A stretch of DNA of 64,000 bases from Akkermansia muciniphila (GTDB lineage: Bacteria > Pseudomonadota > Gammaproteobacteria > Burkholderiales > Burkholderiaceae_C). The notes beneath the pieces were generated by a model. The model did no database searches. It had not been told where the DNA came from and saw only the letters and a program-made list of their open reading frames with translations. The position numbers and the translations under genes were made by a program. Positions 16,740 to 25,995 of the stretch are shown here, one piece after another. How positions within the stretch are numbered: the stretch's first letter is position 1; every line of letters starts with the position of its first letter. The stretch is from the NCBI GenBank assembly GCA_943331105.2, contig CALQKH020000015.1:31017-95016 (forward strand). Direction: 5' to 3'.

Positions 16740-17555
16740 TCACTTGCCGGCATTTGGAAAGAACAACTGCTCACCGCCGATTTTGTAATCGGCAATCACG
16801 CCCTGACCTGCGGCAGAGGTGATCCAGTCCACAAACTTCTGCGCATCGGCCAGCTTGACGTGGGCGTGCTTGGCAGGGTTGACCACCATCACGCCGTACT
16901 GGTTGAACAAGCGGTTGTCGCCCTCCACCAAAATGGCCAGATCGGCGCGGTTTTTGAAGTTGAGCCAGGTGGCACGGTCGGCCAGCACATAGGCGCCCGT
17001 GGACGCTGCCATGTTCAAAGCCGGGCCCATGCCACAGCCGCACTCACGGTAAGCCGAACCTTTGGCGGTCTCTAGGTTGGCTGTTTTCCAGTAACGCAGT
17101 TCGGCGGCATGTGTCCCGCTCTTGTCGCCCCGCGATACAAAAGGTGAATTGGCCTTGGACAGCCGAATCAGCGCCGCCACAATGTCTTTGCCCTTGGTGG
17201 CTGCCGGGTCGGCCTTGGGGCCAATCAGCACAAAGTCGTTGTACATCACAGGCAGGCGCTTGATGCCAAAGCCATCGGCCACAAATTTCTCTTCCGCCAC
17301 CTGGTCGTGCACAAACACCACGTCGGCGTCACCGCGCCGCGCCATGTCCAGCGCCTGGCCCGTGCCCAGGGCCACCACTTTCACATCCAGCCCACTGGCT
17401 TTTTTGAAGGCGGGCAACAAGTGCGCGAACAAGCCCGATTGCTCGGTCGAGGTGGTGGACGACATCACGATCGACTGGGCTTGTGCCCAGACCGAGGTGG
17501 TGGCCAAAACCGCGCACACCAGGGCGCGACGTGTCATGGAAGGGTTGAAGGTCAT
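16740..17555 (-). CDS. tupA: tungstate ABC transporter substrate-binding protein TupA
   Basis: A periplasmic oxyanion-binding protein of 271 residues. After a signal peptide (residues 1 to about 26, ending VWAQA) comes the TupA hallmark STTSTEQSGLFAHLLPAFKK, then VVALGTGQALDMARRGDADV and PVMYNDFVLIGP, all typical of high-affinity tungstate binders rather than ModA. It delivers tungstate to the TupBC permease encoded by the two preceding genes of this operon; it overlaps the ATPase gene by 4 nt. Its stop abuts the stop of the convergent regulator gene. Imported tungstate would supply the aldehyde oxidoreductase encoded next door. Confidence 0.9.
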   Translation of the reverse strand: MTFNPSMTRRALVCAVLATTSVWAQAQSIVMSSTTSTEQSGLFAHLLPAFKKASGLDVKVVALGTGQALDMARRGDADVVFVHDQVAEEKFVADGFGIKRLPVMYNDFVLIGPKADPAATKGKDIVAALIRLSKANSPFVSRGDKSGTHAAELRYWKTANLETAKGSAYRECGCGMGPALNMAASTGAYVLADRATWLNFKNRADLAILVEGDNRLFNQYGVMVVNPAKHAHVKLADAQKFVDWITSAAGQGVIADYKIGGEQLFFPNAGK

Positions 17556-18274
17556 GAAAGCTCTCCTTGAACAAAAGCATGGGCTGCTGGGCTCTGCGCC
17601 GCCAGCAGCTCAATGTTGAAAAAATCGGCTACGGGCAGGTCGGCCAGCACACGCCCCCCCTCTAGGTAAACGACGCGGGTGGCCAGACGCTTGACCTGGC
17701 CCAGGTTGTGACTGGCCCAGACCAGAGTCAATGGGCGATCTTGGTTGCTCGCAAAGTCGGCCATCAAGGCTTCGACCTCGCGTTTGGCATGCGGGTCCAG
17801 GCTGGCCGTGGGTTCGTCCAACAACAAGACATCGGGCTGACGCGCCCAAGCGCGGGCCAAGGCCAGGCGCTGTTGCTGCCCGCCCGACAACTGACGGCCG
17901 TTTTGCCGGGCCACAGACTGCAAGCCCACACGTTGCAAGGCCTGCAGCGCCAACACTTTGGAGCCCGACCAGTTCAGGCCCCGAGCGCGGTCCAGCCACA
18001 AGCCCAGCGCCACGTTGTTCAATGCCGACAGGCGCAACAAATGCGGCCTTTGGAACAGCATGGCCTGGCGCACCCCCGGCGCTTGCAGCACCTGGCCTTG
18101 CGTGGGTGGCACCAGCGCATGCAAGGTGCGCAGCAAAGTGCTTTTGCCCGAGCCATTGGCCCCAACCAGCGCCACGCGCTCGCCCGCCACAATATGCAAG
18201 CTCACGCCCGACAAGGCCGTTTGCGCCCCCAGTTGCACGCTCACCGCGTCCAGACCGATCTGAGTCGCCGTCAT
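17552..18274 (-). CDS. tupC: tungstate ABC transporter ATPase TupC
   Basis: A 240-residue ABC ATPase with Walker A GANGSGKST (about residues 38-46), Q-loop FQRPHLLRLSALNN, signature LSGGQQQRLALARA (about 129-142), Walker B VLLLDEPTAS and switch region WASHNLGQ. It hydrolyses ATP to drive tungstate uptake through TupB. It overlaps the permease gene by 4 nt upstream and tupA by 4 nt downstream, so the three genes are translationally linked. There is no TOBE domain, unlike ModC, in keeping with TupC. Confidence 0.9.
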   Translation of the reverse strand: MTATQIGLDAVSVQLGAQTALSGVSLHIVAGERVALVGANGSGKSTLLRTLHALVPPTQGQVLQAPGVRQAMLFQRPHLLRLSALNNVALGLWLDRARGLNWSGSKVLALQALQRVGLQSVARQNGRQLSGGQQQRLALARAWARQPDVLLLDEPTASLDPHAKREVEALMADFASNQDRPLTLVWASHNLGQVKRLATRVVYLEGGRVLADLPVADFFNIELLAAQSPAAHAFVQGELS

Positions 18275-19014
18275 GAGCGCAACCCTTCCAAAGCCTGGAC
18301 CGTTTTGGCTGCTGTATACCGCCGCTCACCCCATTGGCGCAGCCCCGCCACCAGCGCATTGAGCAGCAGCACCACTGCCAGCAGCACCATGCCCAGGCCC
18401 AGCGCCAGCGGCAAATCGCCCTTGCTGGTCTCTAATGCAATGGCGGTGGTCATGACCCGCGTGAAGCCGTCGATGTTGCCACCCACAATCATGACCGCGC
18501 CCACCTCAGAAATGGCGCGGCCGAAGGCTGTGACGCCGATCATGAGCAAGGCCAAACGCTCATCCCAGGCCAAGAGCAAACCCCGCATCCAGGGGCCTGC
18601 GCCCAGTGAGGCCCATTGTTCGCCATGCTGGCGCTCGACGTCCTCGACCACCTGGCGCGTCAGGGCCGTGACCACAGGCACGACCAAAATGAACTGGGCC
18701 ATCACCATGGCCTTGAAACTGAACATCCAGCCCAGAAAACCCAAGGGCCCGGTTCGTGAGAGCAGCAAATACACCACCAAGCCCACCACCACCGAGGGCA
18801 GGGCCAACAAAGTGTTCAAGCCCACCAACACCGCGCCCCGACCACGAAATCGCGACACCGCCAACCAAGCCCCCAGCACCACGCCCACGCCATAGGCGAG
18901 CAGGCAGGCTGTGGCACTCACGGCCAAAGACCGGGTCACCACCACCCACAGGGCAGGATCGAAAGAGGTAACGAGATTCAGCGCCGTCAAGACGCTGTCG
19001 GAGAAGGTGTTCAT
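18271..19014 (-). CDS. tupB: tungstate ABC transporter permease TupB
   Basis: A 247-residue inner-membrane permease with five to six hydrophobic segments. The cytoplasmic EAA loop appears as TAFGRAISEVGAVMIVGGN (about residues 176-194), through which it contacts the ATPase. Family recognition (ALPSVVVGLVVYLLLSRTGP, GPWMRGLLLAWDER) agrees with TupB. It is the first gene of the leftward tupB-tupC-tupA operon. The upstream region to the 19.1 kb terminator is about 90 nt and must hold the promoter; I could not see a ModE-type operator there. Confidence 0.88.
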   Translation of the reverse strand: MNTFSDSVLTALNLVTSFDPALWVVVTRSLAVSATACLLAYGVGVVLGAWLAVSRFRGRGAVLVGLNTLLALPSVVVGLVVYLLLSRTGPLGFLGWMFSFKAMVMAQFILVVPVVTALTRQVVEDVERQHGEQWASLGAGPWMRGLLLAWDERLALLMIGVTAFGRAISEVGAVMIVGGNIDGFTRVMTTAIALETSKGDLPLALGLGMVLLAVVLLLNALVAGLRQWGERRYTAAKTVQALEGLRS

Positions 19015-19101
19015 ACAGCGCTGTGGATGCTACGGCACAAGCCCCCAGTCAGGCATGAGGGGTGTCCACTATGAACCGGTTTGCATAGGTCAGCGCCATG
19101 A

Positions 19102-19127
19102 AAAAAGCCCGGCGAACCGGGCTTTTT
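19102..19127 (-). terminator. intrinsic terminator after the second TRAP operon
   Basis: A short GC stem AGCCCGG/CCGGGCT flanked by A5 and T5 runs can act in both directions. On the minus strand it closes the takP-type TRAP operon 17 nt after its last stop and insulates tupB. Confidence 0.8.
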
Positions 19128-19143
19128 ATAGGGCGATAGTGAT

Positions 19144-20943
19144 TTACTTCTTACCTGCCTTCATCTCGGCTTCAAGGACCTTGGCGGGGTCCTCGGCCGG
19201 AGCGTCTGCAGCGGGCTTCATGTCGTCCATGTTCACCACATCGTCTTTGTCAGTGTCTTCGCCTGCTTGGTTGAGCATTTGCTCGAATGCGGCATCGGCG
19301 TCGATCTTGACGCCTTCCTTGAGGCCGCCTGTCACCAGGTTGGGGAAGACGATGATGGCAGCCACCATGATCAACTGCAAAACAATGAACGCGATCGAGC
19401 CTTTGTAGATTTCAGCGGTCTTGACCGAGGGAATGTTCTCACCGGTGATGCGGTCCTTGTAATCGTTCTTGGGTGCCACACTGCGCAAATAGAACAGGGC
19501 AAAGCCAAACGGCGGCGTCAAGAACGAGGTCTGCAGGTTCATGGCCACGATCACACCAAACCAGATCATGGCTTGGTCGGCGGTCATGCCCGGCACCAAG
19601 CCGGGCAAGATTTTTTCGGCCACGGGGGCCAGGATCGGGATCACGATGAAGGCGATTTCAAAGAAGTCGATGAAACAGCCCAAGATGAAAATCAGGATGT
19701 TCACCACGATCAAGAAGCCGATCGCGCCGCCGGGCATGTCCAAGAACAAGTGCTCCACCCAGATGTGGCCATCGGCCGCATTGAAGGTGAAGCTGAAGAC
19801 GGTGGAGCCGATCAAGATGAACAGCACAAACGACGCCAGCTTGGCTGTGTTTTCCAGCGCTTGGTTCATCAATTTCTTGTCCAAGCGCTTTCGGCTGATC
19901 GCCAAAATCAAGGCCCCCAAAGCACCCATAGCGCCGCCCTCTGTGGGTGTCGCGACGCCCAAGAAAATCGTGCCCAAAACCAAAAAGATCAGGATCAGGG
20001 GCGGCATCAGCACAAAGGTCACTTGCTCGGCCAAGCGCGACAGCAAGCCCATGCCGGTGATCCGGTTCACGATGGCCAAGGCCAAAGCCACCAAGGACGC
20101 CACGGTCAAGGACATGATGACCATTTCATCGCCGGGCGACTCCTGCGTGCGGTCAAGCCAAGCGGTCATGATGGCATCGTGGGACGAAGCCCATGAAAAA
20201 CCAACCACCGTGCAAACGATCAACAGGAACATCAAGGACACATGGCCTGATTTGCCATTGGGCTCACGGTAGATGCGGGCCTCGGGCGGCAGGGCCGGCA
20301 CCAAAGCCGGTTTGAAAATGGCCACCACCACGATGAACAAGATGTACAGACCCACCAGCAACAGACCGGGCACCAAAGCACCGGCGTACATGTCACCCAC
20401 CGAACGGCCCAACTGGTCGGCCAACACGATCAACACCAAAGAAGGTGGGATGGCTTGCGCCAAGGTGCCCGAAGCCGTGATGGCCCCGGTGGCAATGACA
20501 CGGCTGTAGCCGTAGCGCAACATGATGGGCAGGGAAATCAAGCCCATGGAAATCACGGCTGCAGCCACCACGCCGGTGGTGGCCGCCAGCAAGGCCCCCA
20601 CCAAAATCACCGCAATCGCGACGCCGCCGCGCACAGGGCCAAACACCTGGCCCACTGTTTCAAGCAAATCTTCGGCCATGCCGGATTTTTGCAAGATGAT
20701 GCCCATGAAGGTGAAAAACGGAATGGCCAGCAAGGTGTCATTTTGCATGATGCCGAAAATGCGCAACGGCAAGGCCTGGAACAAGGAGGGCGGGAACAAC
20801 CCGGCTTCCATGCCAATGAAACCAAAGCCCAAACCGCAAGCGGCCAGCGCGAACGCCACCGGAAAACCGGTCAGCAGCAGCACAAACAAACCGGCAAACA
20901 TGATGGGCACAAAGTTCTGTGCCAAAAAAGTCGCTTCCATCAA
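19144..20943 (-). CDS. TRAP transporter large permease (DctM), long form
   Basis: A 599-residue inner-membrane transporter, well above the usual 430 residues. Core DctM blocks are present (ITASGTLAQAIPPSLVLIVLAD, GVATPTEGGAMGALGALILA and LQTSFLTPPFGFALFYLRSV). The extra length is a central insert with further membrane segments (about residues 215-300) and an acidic cytoplasmic tail of about 60 residues (DKDDVVNMDDMKPAADAPAE). The 2-oxoacid TRAP systems of the TakPQM type have comparably long M subunits. It overlaps the small permease gene by 4 nt and works with it and with the TakP-like binding protein. Confidence 0.88.
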   Translation of the reverse strand: MMEATFLAQNFVPIMFAGLFVLLLTGFPVAFALAACGLGFGFIGMEAGLFPPSLFQALPLRIFGIMQNDTLLAIPFFTFMGIILQKSGMAEDLLETVGQVFGPVRGGVAIAVILVGALLAATTGVVAAAVISMGLISLPIMLRYGYSRVIATGAITASGTLAQAIPPSLVLIVLADQLGRSVGDMYAGALVPGLLLVGLYILFIVVVAIFKPALVPALPPEARIYREPNGKSGHVSLMFLLIVCTVVGFSWASSHDAIMTAWLDRTQESPGDEMVIMSLTVASLVALALAIVNRITGMGLLSRLAEQVTFVLMPPLILIFLVLGTIFLGVATPTEGGAMGALGALILAISRKRLDKKLMNQALENTAKLASFVLFILIGSTVFSFTFNAADGHIWVEHLFLDMPGGAIGFLIVVNILIFILGCFIDFFEIAFIVIPILAPVAEKILPGLVPGMTADQAMIWFGVIVAMNLQTSFLTPPFGFALFYLRSVAPKNDYKDRITGENIPSVKTAEIYKGSIAFIVLQLIMVAAIIVFPNLVTGGLKEGVKIDADAAFEQMLNQAGEDTDKDDVVNMDDMKPAADAPAEDPAKVLEAEMKAGKK

Positions 20944-21539
20944 CGTGCTCCCTGCGCTTGTTGCGCAATTTTTTCAAGTTCCAGCAGTTCTTTCTCTTCG
21001 TCCGACATGGTGTCTTCAGACGACAAGGGGTCTTCACCCGTGCCGGTCAAGAAGGAAAGGCGCTTGATCAACTCGGACACGCCTTGCAGCATCAACAAGC
21101 CAAAGCCCAGAGGCACCAAGGCGTACACCGGCCAGCGGATCAGGCCACCTGCGTTGGACGACATTTCACCGGTGTTGAAGGCCTGAACAAACAAAGGCCA
21201 AGACAGGTAAATGCACAAGAAACAAAACGGAAACAGTGCCAACACAATGCCGCCCACATCGATCCAGTTGCGGGCGCGAGCACTCAGCTTGCCCGAGATG
21301 AAGTCGATGCGGACATGGGAGTTTTTGAGGAAGCCATACCCTGCCCCCAACAAAAAAACGGCCGCGAACAGGTACCACTGAATTTCCAGCAGACCGTTCG
21401 AGCTGACATTGAAAGCCTTGCGGACAATGGCATTGCCGGCGCTGATGAGCGTCACGATCAAGATCAGCCAGGTGGTGAATTTGCCCACCCCCTTGTTCAA
21501 ACGGTCGATGCCGCTTGATAGTTTCAATAAAGATGACAT
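20940..21539 (-). CDS. TRAP transporter small permease (DctQ)
   Basis: A 199-residue membrane subunit with four predicted helices (roughly residues 20-42, 55-75, 95-115, 135-155) and a charged C-terminal tail rich in Glu (TMSDEEKELLELEKIAQQ). ATG at 21539 gives MSSLLKLSSGID; a longer in-frame reading reaches back into the regulator gene and is not credible. It overlaps the large permease by 4 nt. It bridges the 599-residue permease in a Na+-dependent importer. Confidence 0.87.
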   Translation of the reverse strand: MSSLLKLSSGIDRLNKGVGKFTTWLILIVTLISAGNAIVRKAFNVSSNGLLEIQWYLFAAVFLLGAGYGFLKNSHVRIDFISGKLSARARNWIDVGGIVLALFPFCFLCIYLSWPLFVQAFNTGEMSSNAGGLIRWPVYALVPLGFGLLMLQGVSELIKRLSFLTGTGEDPLSSEDTMSDEEKELLELEKIAQQAQGAR

Positions 21540-21666
21540 CTGGACTCCAAAAAACTTGCGCGATTGTAAGTCTGTGTTGGCGGGTTCCGGGATCAAGCCC
21601 CAAAAACTCAGGTTGATATTTTTGACGCTCGGCATGAAGGCCTTCAAACGGCCCAGCCTGCACCGG

Positions 21667-22791
21667 TCAAGCGGCTGCGCCGGGCCTTGAAGACCTGAAT
21701 TGCCACCAAGGCAGCATGCTGCGCAAAGACTGCACCTGACCGGTCTGGGGTGTCGGGCTGTAACCGCCCAAGCCCTGAAGCCTGGCTTGCCAGGCCGAAC
21801 TGCACAGCAATCGCCGCAGCTGCACGACGGGTGGGGTGTCGAGTGCCGAGGCCAAGCACACCAGCCAATAATGCTCTTGGTGCAGGGGCACAAAATCAAG
21901 GCCTTGGGCATGGGCGGCGTGGGCGATGCCCAGACCCACATCGGCCTGGCCCGCCGCGATGCGCGCGGCCACGGCAGCATGCGAATTTTCCACCTGAGCA
22001 TAGCCACTGAGCGCGGAGGGCAAGAGGCCTCTTTCCGCCAAACACTGGTCCAGCAACAAGCGGGTCCCGGTACCGGGGCTGCGGTTGACAAAGCGCACGC
22101 CCGCTTGGTACAGATCGGGCCAATCATGCAAGCCCAAGGGGTTCCCTTTGGCGACCATCAGCCCCTGCGATCGCTGGGCAAAACCGATCAATTTGTGCTG
22201 ACCCGTTTTGAGCAAGGGCTTGTAGGTGCGTGCGACCAAGGACTCGGCGTCAGGTTGCCAAGGGGCATGGAAACCTGCCACATGGCATCGCCCCTCGTTC
22301 AAGGCGCGAATCGCGTCCACGCTGCCGCAAAAGCGCAAGTCCAGATGCAAGGCTGTGGAAGCGGCTTCTTCGCGCAGCAAGTCCAAAGCCGCGTCATGGC
22401 TCGCAAAAATTGGCAACGCCAAGTGGGCGGGGTCAAATGCCACCGCAAATGTTCTTTCCAGGTCGGCATGCAAGGCACTGATTTGGGGCAAAAGCCGGGC
22501 CTGTGCCTGGCGCTCTGCCCAGAGCAACTTGTCGGCAAAGCCTGTGAGTCTGGCCGCCTGGCCCTTTTCCCAAAGAATCAGGGACTGACCCAAACTTTGC
22601 TCCCACCGCTTGAGTTCACCCCAGACATGGCGGTAAGACAAGCCCATGGCCTTGGCCGCCCCGCCAATGGAGCCGGCATCGCGCACCGCTTGCAGCAAGT
22701 CCATGAGCGGGTTGCGCAGCGGACTTTGGCGATTGCGGACCGGTTCAACGCCCGGGGACGCCCATTGGTAAGAAAGCTCGATGTGTTGCAT
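21667..22791 (-). CDS. ModE-type HTH regulator with periplasmic-binding-like domain
   Basis: A 374-residue transcriptional regulator. Residues about 28-105 form a ModE/LysR-like winged helix (LLQAVRDAGSIGGAAKAMGL, SYRHVWGELKRWEQSLGQSL); residues about 125-350 form a PBP-like domain (FASHDAALDLLREE, CHVAGFHAPW, RFVNRSPGTGTRLLLDQCL, GYAQVENSHAAVAARIAAGQ) like that fused to molybdenum-cofactor proteins. Such proteins occur near molybdate or tungstate genes in many proteobacteria. Here it lies in the same orientation between the takP-like gene and the TRAP permeases, 2.7 kb upstream of tupB. Whether it senses an oxyanion, and controls tup/aor, or the TRAP substrate cannot be told from sequence. 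Confidence 0.82.
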   Translation of the reverse strand: MQHIELSYQWASPGVEPVRNRQSPLRNPLMDLLQAVRDAGSIGGAAKAMGLSYRHVWGELKRWEQSLGQSLILWEKGQAARLTGFADKLLWAERQAQARLLPQISALHADLERTFAVAFDPAHLALPIFASHDAALDLLREEAASTALHLDLRFCGSVDAIRALNEGRCHVAGFHAPWQPDAESLVARTYKPLLKTGQHKLIGFAQRSQGLMVAKGNPLGLHDWPDLYQAGVRFVNRSPGTGTRLLLDQCLAERGLLPSALSGYAQVENSHAAVAARIAAGQADVGLGIAHAAHAQGLDFVPLHQEHYWLVCLASALDTPPVVQLRRLLCSSAWQARLQGLGGYSPTPQTGQVQSLRSMLPWWQFRSSRPGAAA

Positions 22792-22836
22792 GGTGGCGAG
22801 TTTGCACGACGACTGGGTGAAAAGGACAAGCGCATG

Positions 22837-22862
22837 AAAAAAGGCCCCGAGGGGCCTTTTTT
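22837..22862 (-). terminator. intrinsic terminator after the TakP-like gene
   Basis: Perfect inverted repeat AAAAAAGGCCCC (22837-22848) and GGGGCCTTTTTT (22851-22862). Placed 16 nt after the binding-protein stop on the minus strand, it should uncouple that gene from the regulator and permease genes or attenuate read-through to them. Confidence 0.85.
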
Positions 22863-22878
22863 CGGTCGCGCCAGCTGA

Positions 22879-23958
22879 TTACAGCTTGGCTGCTTGCATG
22901 TAACGATCGAAGGTGGCTTCGGTGAAACGGAACCACTGGTTTTGATCTCTGCGGAACGTCGAGTAGTCGTCGTAGATCTTTTTCCAGTTCGGGTTGGACT
23001 GGCGCAGCTCTTCGTACAGGGCCATGGACTGCTTGAAGGCCTCGTCCATCACGACCTTGGGGAAAGGCAAGAGCTTGACACCACCGGCCACCAAGCGACG
23101 CAGCGCTGCGGGGTTGCGGTTGTCGTAACGCGCTTGCATTTCGGTGTGCGCGTAAGAAGCAGCAGCTTCCACAATGGCTTGGTTCTCTTTGGACAAGGCA
23201 TTGAAAGCGGCTTTGTTGATGTAGAAGTCCAGCTGTGCGCCGCCTTCCCAGAAGCCTGGGTAGTAATAGTTCTTGGCCACTTTTTGGAAGCCCAGCTTCT
23301 CGTCGTCGTAAGGACCGACCCACTCAACGGCGTCAATCGTGCCTTTTTCCAGGGCTTGGTAAATCTCGCCACCGGGGATGTTCTGTGGAACAGCACCCAT
23401 GCGGGTCAACACCTTGCCAGCGAAACCGCCAACGCGGAACTTCAAACCTTTGATGTCGTCCAAGGTCTTGATTTCCTTGCGGTACCAGCCACCCATTTGA
23501 GCGCCTGTGTTGCCGCCGGGGAAGTTCACGATGTTGTACTTGTCGTAGAACTCACGGAACAGCTTCATGCCGTTGCCGTCATAGAACCAGGAAGTGAGTT
23601 GACGGCTGTTCAAACCAAAAGGAATGGCCGTGCCCAGGGCGAAGGTGTCGTCCTTGCCAAAGAAGTAGTAAGGGGCTGTGTGGGCCGCCTCCACTGTGCC
23701 TTGCTGAACGCCATCCACCACACCAAAAGCGGGCATCAATTCGCCGGCAGCGTGCACGGAAACAACAAACTTGCCGCCAGACATGGCATTGACTTTTTCG
23801 GCAAACACTTCAGCGGCACCAAAAATGGTGTCCAAGGCCTTGGGGAAGCTGGAGGCGAGGCGCCAGCGAATGGCAGCCTGTGCTTGGACTGCAGGTGCAG
23901 CACCAGCAGCCAAAACGCCAGCAATGCCGGCGTTTTTGATTACGGAACGACGATCCAT
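22879..23958 (-). CDS. TRAP binding protein, 2-oxoacid (TakP) type
   Basis: A 359-residue periplasmic protein with an N-terminal export signal containing twin arginines (MDRRSVIKNAGIAGVLAAGA), so possibly Tat-exported. The sequence follows TakP of Rhodobacter closely in the ligand region: FPGGNTGAQMGGWYRKEI with the binding Gln, LKFRVGGFAGKVL with the Arg that holds the carboxylate, and TIDAVEWVGPYDDEKLG with the Glu-Trp pair. 2-Oxoacids such as pyruvate or 2-oxobutyrate are therefore likely ligands. A strong terminator follows it, giving excess binding protein over the permease. Ligand assignment is by motif recollection. Confidence 0.88.
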   Translation of the reverse strand: MDRRSVIKNAGIAGVLAAGAAPAVQAQAAIRWRLASSFPKALDTIFGAAEVFAEKVNAMSGGKFVVSVHAAGELMPAFGVVDGVQQGTVEAAHTAPYYFFGKDDTFALGTAIPFGLNSRQLTSWFYDGNGMKLFREFYDKYNIVNFPGGNTGAQMGGWYRKEIKTLDDIKGLKFRVGGFAGKVLTRMGAVPQNIPGGEIYQALEKGTIDAVEWVGPYDDEKLGFQKVAKNYYYPGFWEGGAQLDFYINKAAFNALSKENQAIVEAAASYAHTEMQARYDNRNPAALRRLVAGGVKLLPFPKVVMDEAFKQSMALYEELRQSNPNWKKIYDDYSTFRRDQNQWFRFTEATFDRYMQAAKL

Positions 23959-24146
23959 GAAGGACTCCTTGTTGAAAAAAAATGCACCCGACGATCAGGA
24001 TTTTTGGAATTGTCGGATGGCGTATTGTAGGAATTCAAAATGCCCATAGAGGTGCGGGTTTACCCTTTTTTAAATCATTAAATAAAAAGGGGTTTACCAA
24101 AACCAACATTCCCACGAAATTCAAGCGAATCCGCTTGAAAACCGGG

Positions 24147-25994
24147 TCAGTCGTTCCAACGTTGACGCACTGAATGCTCGATGCCAGTGGCATCCAGACC
24201 CTGCAGAGCCAGCAACTTGGCCGGATCACCGTGCTCAATGAACTCATCGGGCAAGCCCAGGTGCAAGACGGGCCGATTGATCTGCAATTGCTGCAAAGCC
24301 TCGGCCACAGCGCTGCCCGCGCCGCCCATGATGCACCCCTCTTCCAACGTGACCAAACGCTCGTGGCTTTGGGCGATTTGGGCCAGCAGCTCAACATCCA
24401 GCGGCTTGACCCAGCGCATGTTGACCACGGTGGCATTGAGCTTTTCACCAGCCTGCAGGGCCGGGGCCAGCAAAGTGCCAAAGGCCAAAATGGCGATTTT
24501 TTCGCCTTGGCGGCGCACTTCGCCCTTGCCAAAGGGCAAGGTGTCCAGATCGCGTCCGGGTTCGGTGCCCACGCCCGCGCCACGCGGGTAGCGCACCGCC
24601 ACCGGGTGGTTTTGTGCGTAAGCGGTACTCAGCAACTGACGGCATTCGCGCTCATCGGCCGGACAAGCCAAGCTCATGTTGGGGATGCAGCGGATATAGG
24701 CGATGTCGTAAGCCCCCGCATGGGTGGCGCCATCGGCCCCCACCAGGCCTGCGCGGTCCAAAGCGAACACCACCGGCAAATTTTGCAGTGCTACGTCGTG
24801 AATCAGTTGGTCGTAGCCGCGCTGCAAAAAGGTGGAATAAATGGCCACCACGGGCTTCAGGCCCTCGCAGGCCATGCCGGCGGCAAAGGTCACGGCATGC
24901 TGCTCGGCAATGCCCACGTCGAAATAACGCTTGGGAAAGCGCTGGTGAAAAGCCACCATGCCCGAGCCCTCGCGCATGGCGGGCGTGATGCCGACCAGGC
25001 GCATGTCTTTGTCGGCCATGTCGCACAGCCACTGGCCAAACACCTGGGTGAAGGTGGTTTTGGCGGGCGTGGCCGCAGGCACCAGGCCCACGTTCGGGTC
25101 GAACTTGCCGGGGCCGTGGTAGGCCACCGGGTCGGCTTCGGCCTTTTCATAACCTTGGCCTTTTTTGGTCACCACATGCAAAAACTGCGGGCCGTCCAGG
25201 TTCTTGATGTTTTCCAGCGTCGGGATCAAAGACTCCAAGTCGTGTCCATCGATCGGGCCAATGTAGTTGAAGCCAAACTTCTCAAACAGCGTCGCCGGCA
25301 CCACCATGCCTTTGGCTGTTTCTTCCAAGCGCTTGGCGAGTTCAAACAGGGGCGGTGCGTTTTTGAGCACATTTTTGGCCCCGGCCTTGGCGGCGGAATA
25401 AAACCGCCCGCTCATGAGCTGGGCCAAATAGCGGTTCAGCGCACCCACAGGTGGGCTGATCGACATGTCGTTGTCGTTCAGGATCACCAGCAGCTTGCAT
25501 TCTTCGACGCCCGCGTTATTCAGGGCTTCGAAAGCCATGCCAGCGGTCATGGCGCCGTCGCCGATCACCGCAATCGAGTGGCGCGACTCGCCTTTTTGGC
25601 GTGCGGCCACGGCCATGCCCAAAGCGGCCGAAATACTGGTGGACGAGTGGGCCGTGCCAAAGGTGTCGTATTCGCTTTCGTCGCGGCGCGGAAAGCCCGA
25701 CAGACCGCCGAATTGGCGCAGCGTGGGCATGCGGTCACGACGGCCTGTCAGAATTTTGTGTGGGTAAGTCTGGTGGCCCACATCCCAAACGATGCGGTCT
25801 TCGGGGGTGTTGAAGACGTAATGCAAAGCCACGGTCAATTCGACAGTGCCCAGGTTGGAACTCAGATGCCCACCGGTTTTGGAGACGTTGTCGAGCACGC
25901 AATGCCGCAATTCATCGGCCAAGGCTGGCAATTCGGTGCGCTGCAAACGGCGCAGGTCAGCGGGAGAGTCGATGTTTTTGAGCAAATCGGTCAT
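24147..25994 (-). CDS. dxs: 1-deoxy-D-xylulose-5-phosphate synthase
   Basis: Thiamine diphosphate enzyme that condenses pyruvate and glyceraldehyde 3-phosphate in the first step of the MEP isoprenoid pathway; also feeds thiamine and pyridoxal synthesis. Length is 615 residues, normal. The N-terminus [20 protein letters not shown], the ThDP-binding [20 protein letters not shown] (about residues 145-164), the [16 protein letters not shown] block (here [12 protein letters not shown]) and [17 protein letters not shown] (transketolase-type Glu) are intact. It follows ispA by 1 nt in the xseB-ispA-dxs operon common in proteobacteria. The 188-nt gap downstream holds an AT-rich stretch and no gene that I can support. 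Confidence 0.96.
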   Translation of the reverse strand: MTDLLKNIDSPADLRRLQRTELPALADELRHCVLDNVSKTGGHLSSNLGTVELTVALHYVFNTPEDRIVWDVGHQTYPHKILTGRRDRMPTLRQFGGLSGFPRRDESEYDTFGTAHSSTSISAALGMAVAARQKGESRHSIAVIGDGAMTAGMAFEALNNAGVEECKLLVILNDNDMSISPPVGALNRYLAQLMSGRFYSAAKAGAKNVLKNAPPLFELAKRLEETAKGMVVPATLFEKFGFNYIGPIDGHDLESLIPTLENIKNLDGPQFLHVVTKKGQGYEKAEADPVAYHGPGKFDPNVGLVPAATPAKTTFTQVFGQWLCDMADKDMRLVGITPAMREGSGMVAFHQRFPKRYFDVGIAEQHAVTFAAGMACEGLKPVVAIYSTFLQRGYDQLIHDVALQNLPVVFALDRAGLVGADGATHAGAYDIAYIRCIPNMSLACPADERECRQLLSTAYAQNHPVAVRYPRGAGVGTEPGRDLDTLPFGKGEVRRQGEKIAILAFGTLLAPALQAGEKLNATVVNMRWVKPLDVELLAQIAQSHERLVTLEEGCIMGGAGSAVAEALQQLQINRPVLHLGLPDEFIEHGDPAKLLALQGLDATGIEHSVRQRWND

Positions 25995-25995
25995 G

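Noticed and set aside
24031..24146. AT-rich repeat GGGTTTACCC / GGGGTTTACC near the dxs 3' end as terminator
   Set aside because: The arms can pair through CCCTTTTT and AAAAAGGG but no U tract follows the stem in the dxs direction.
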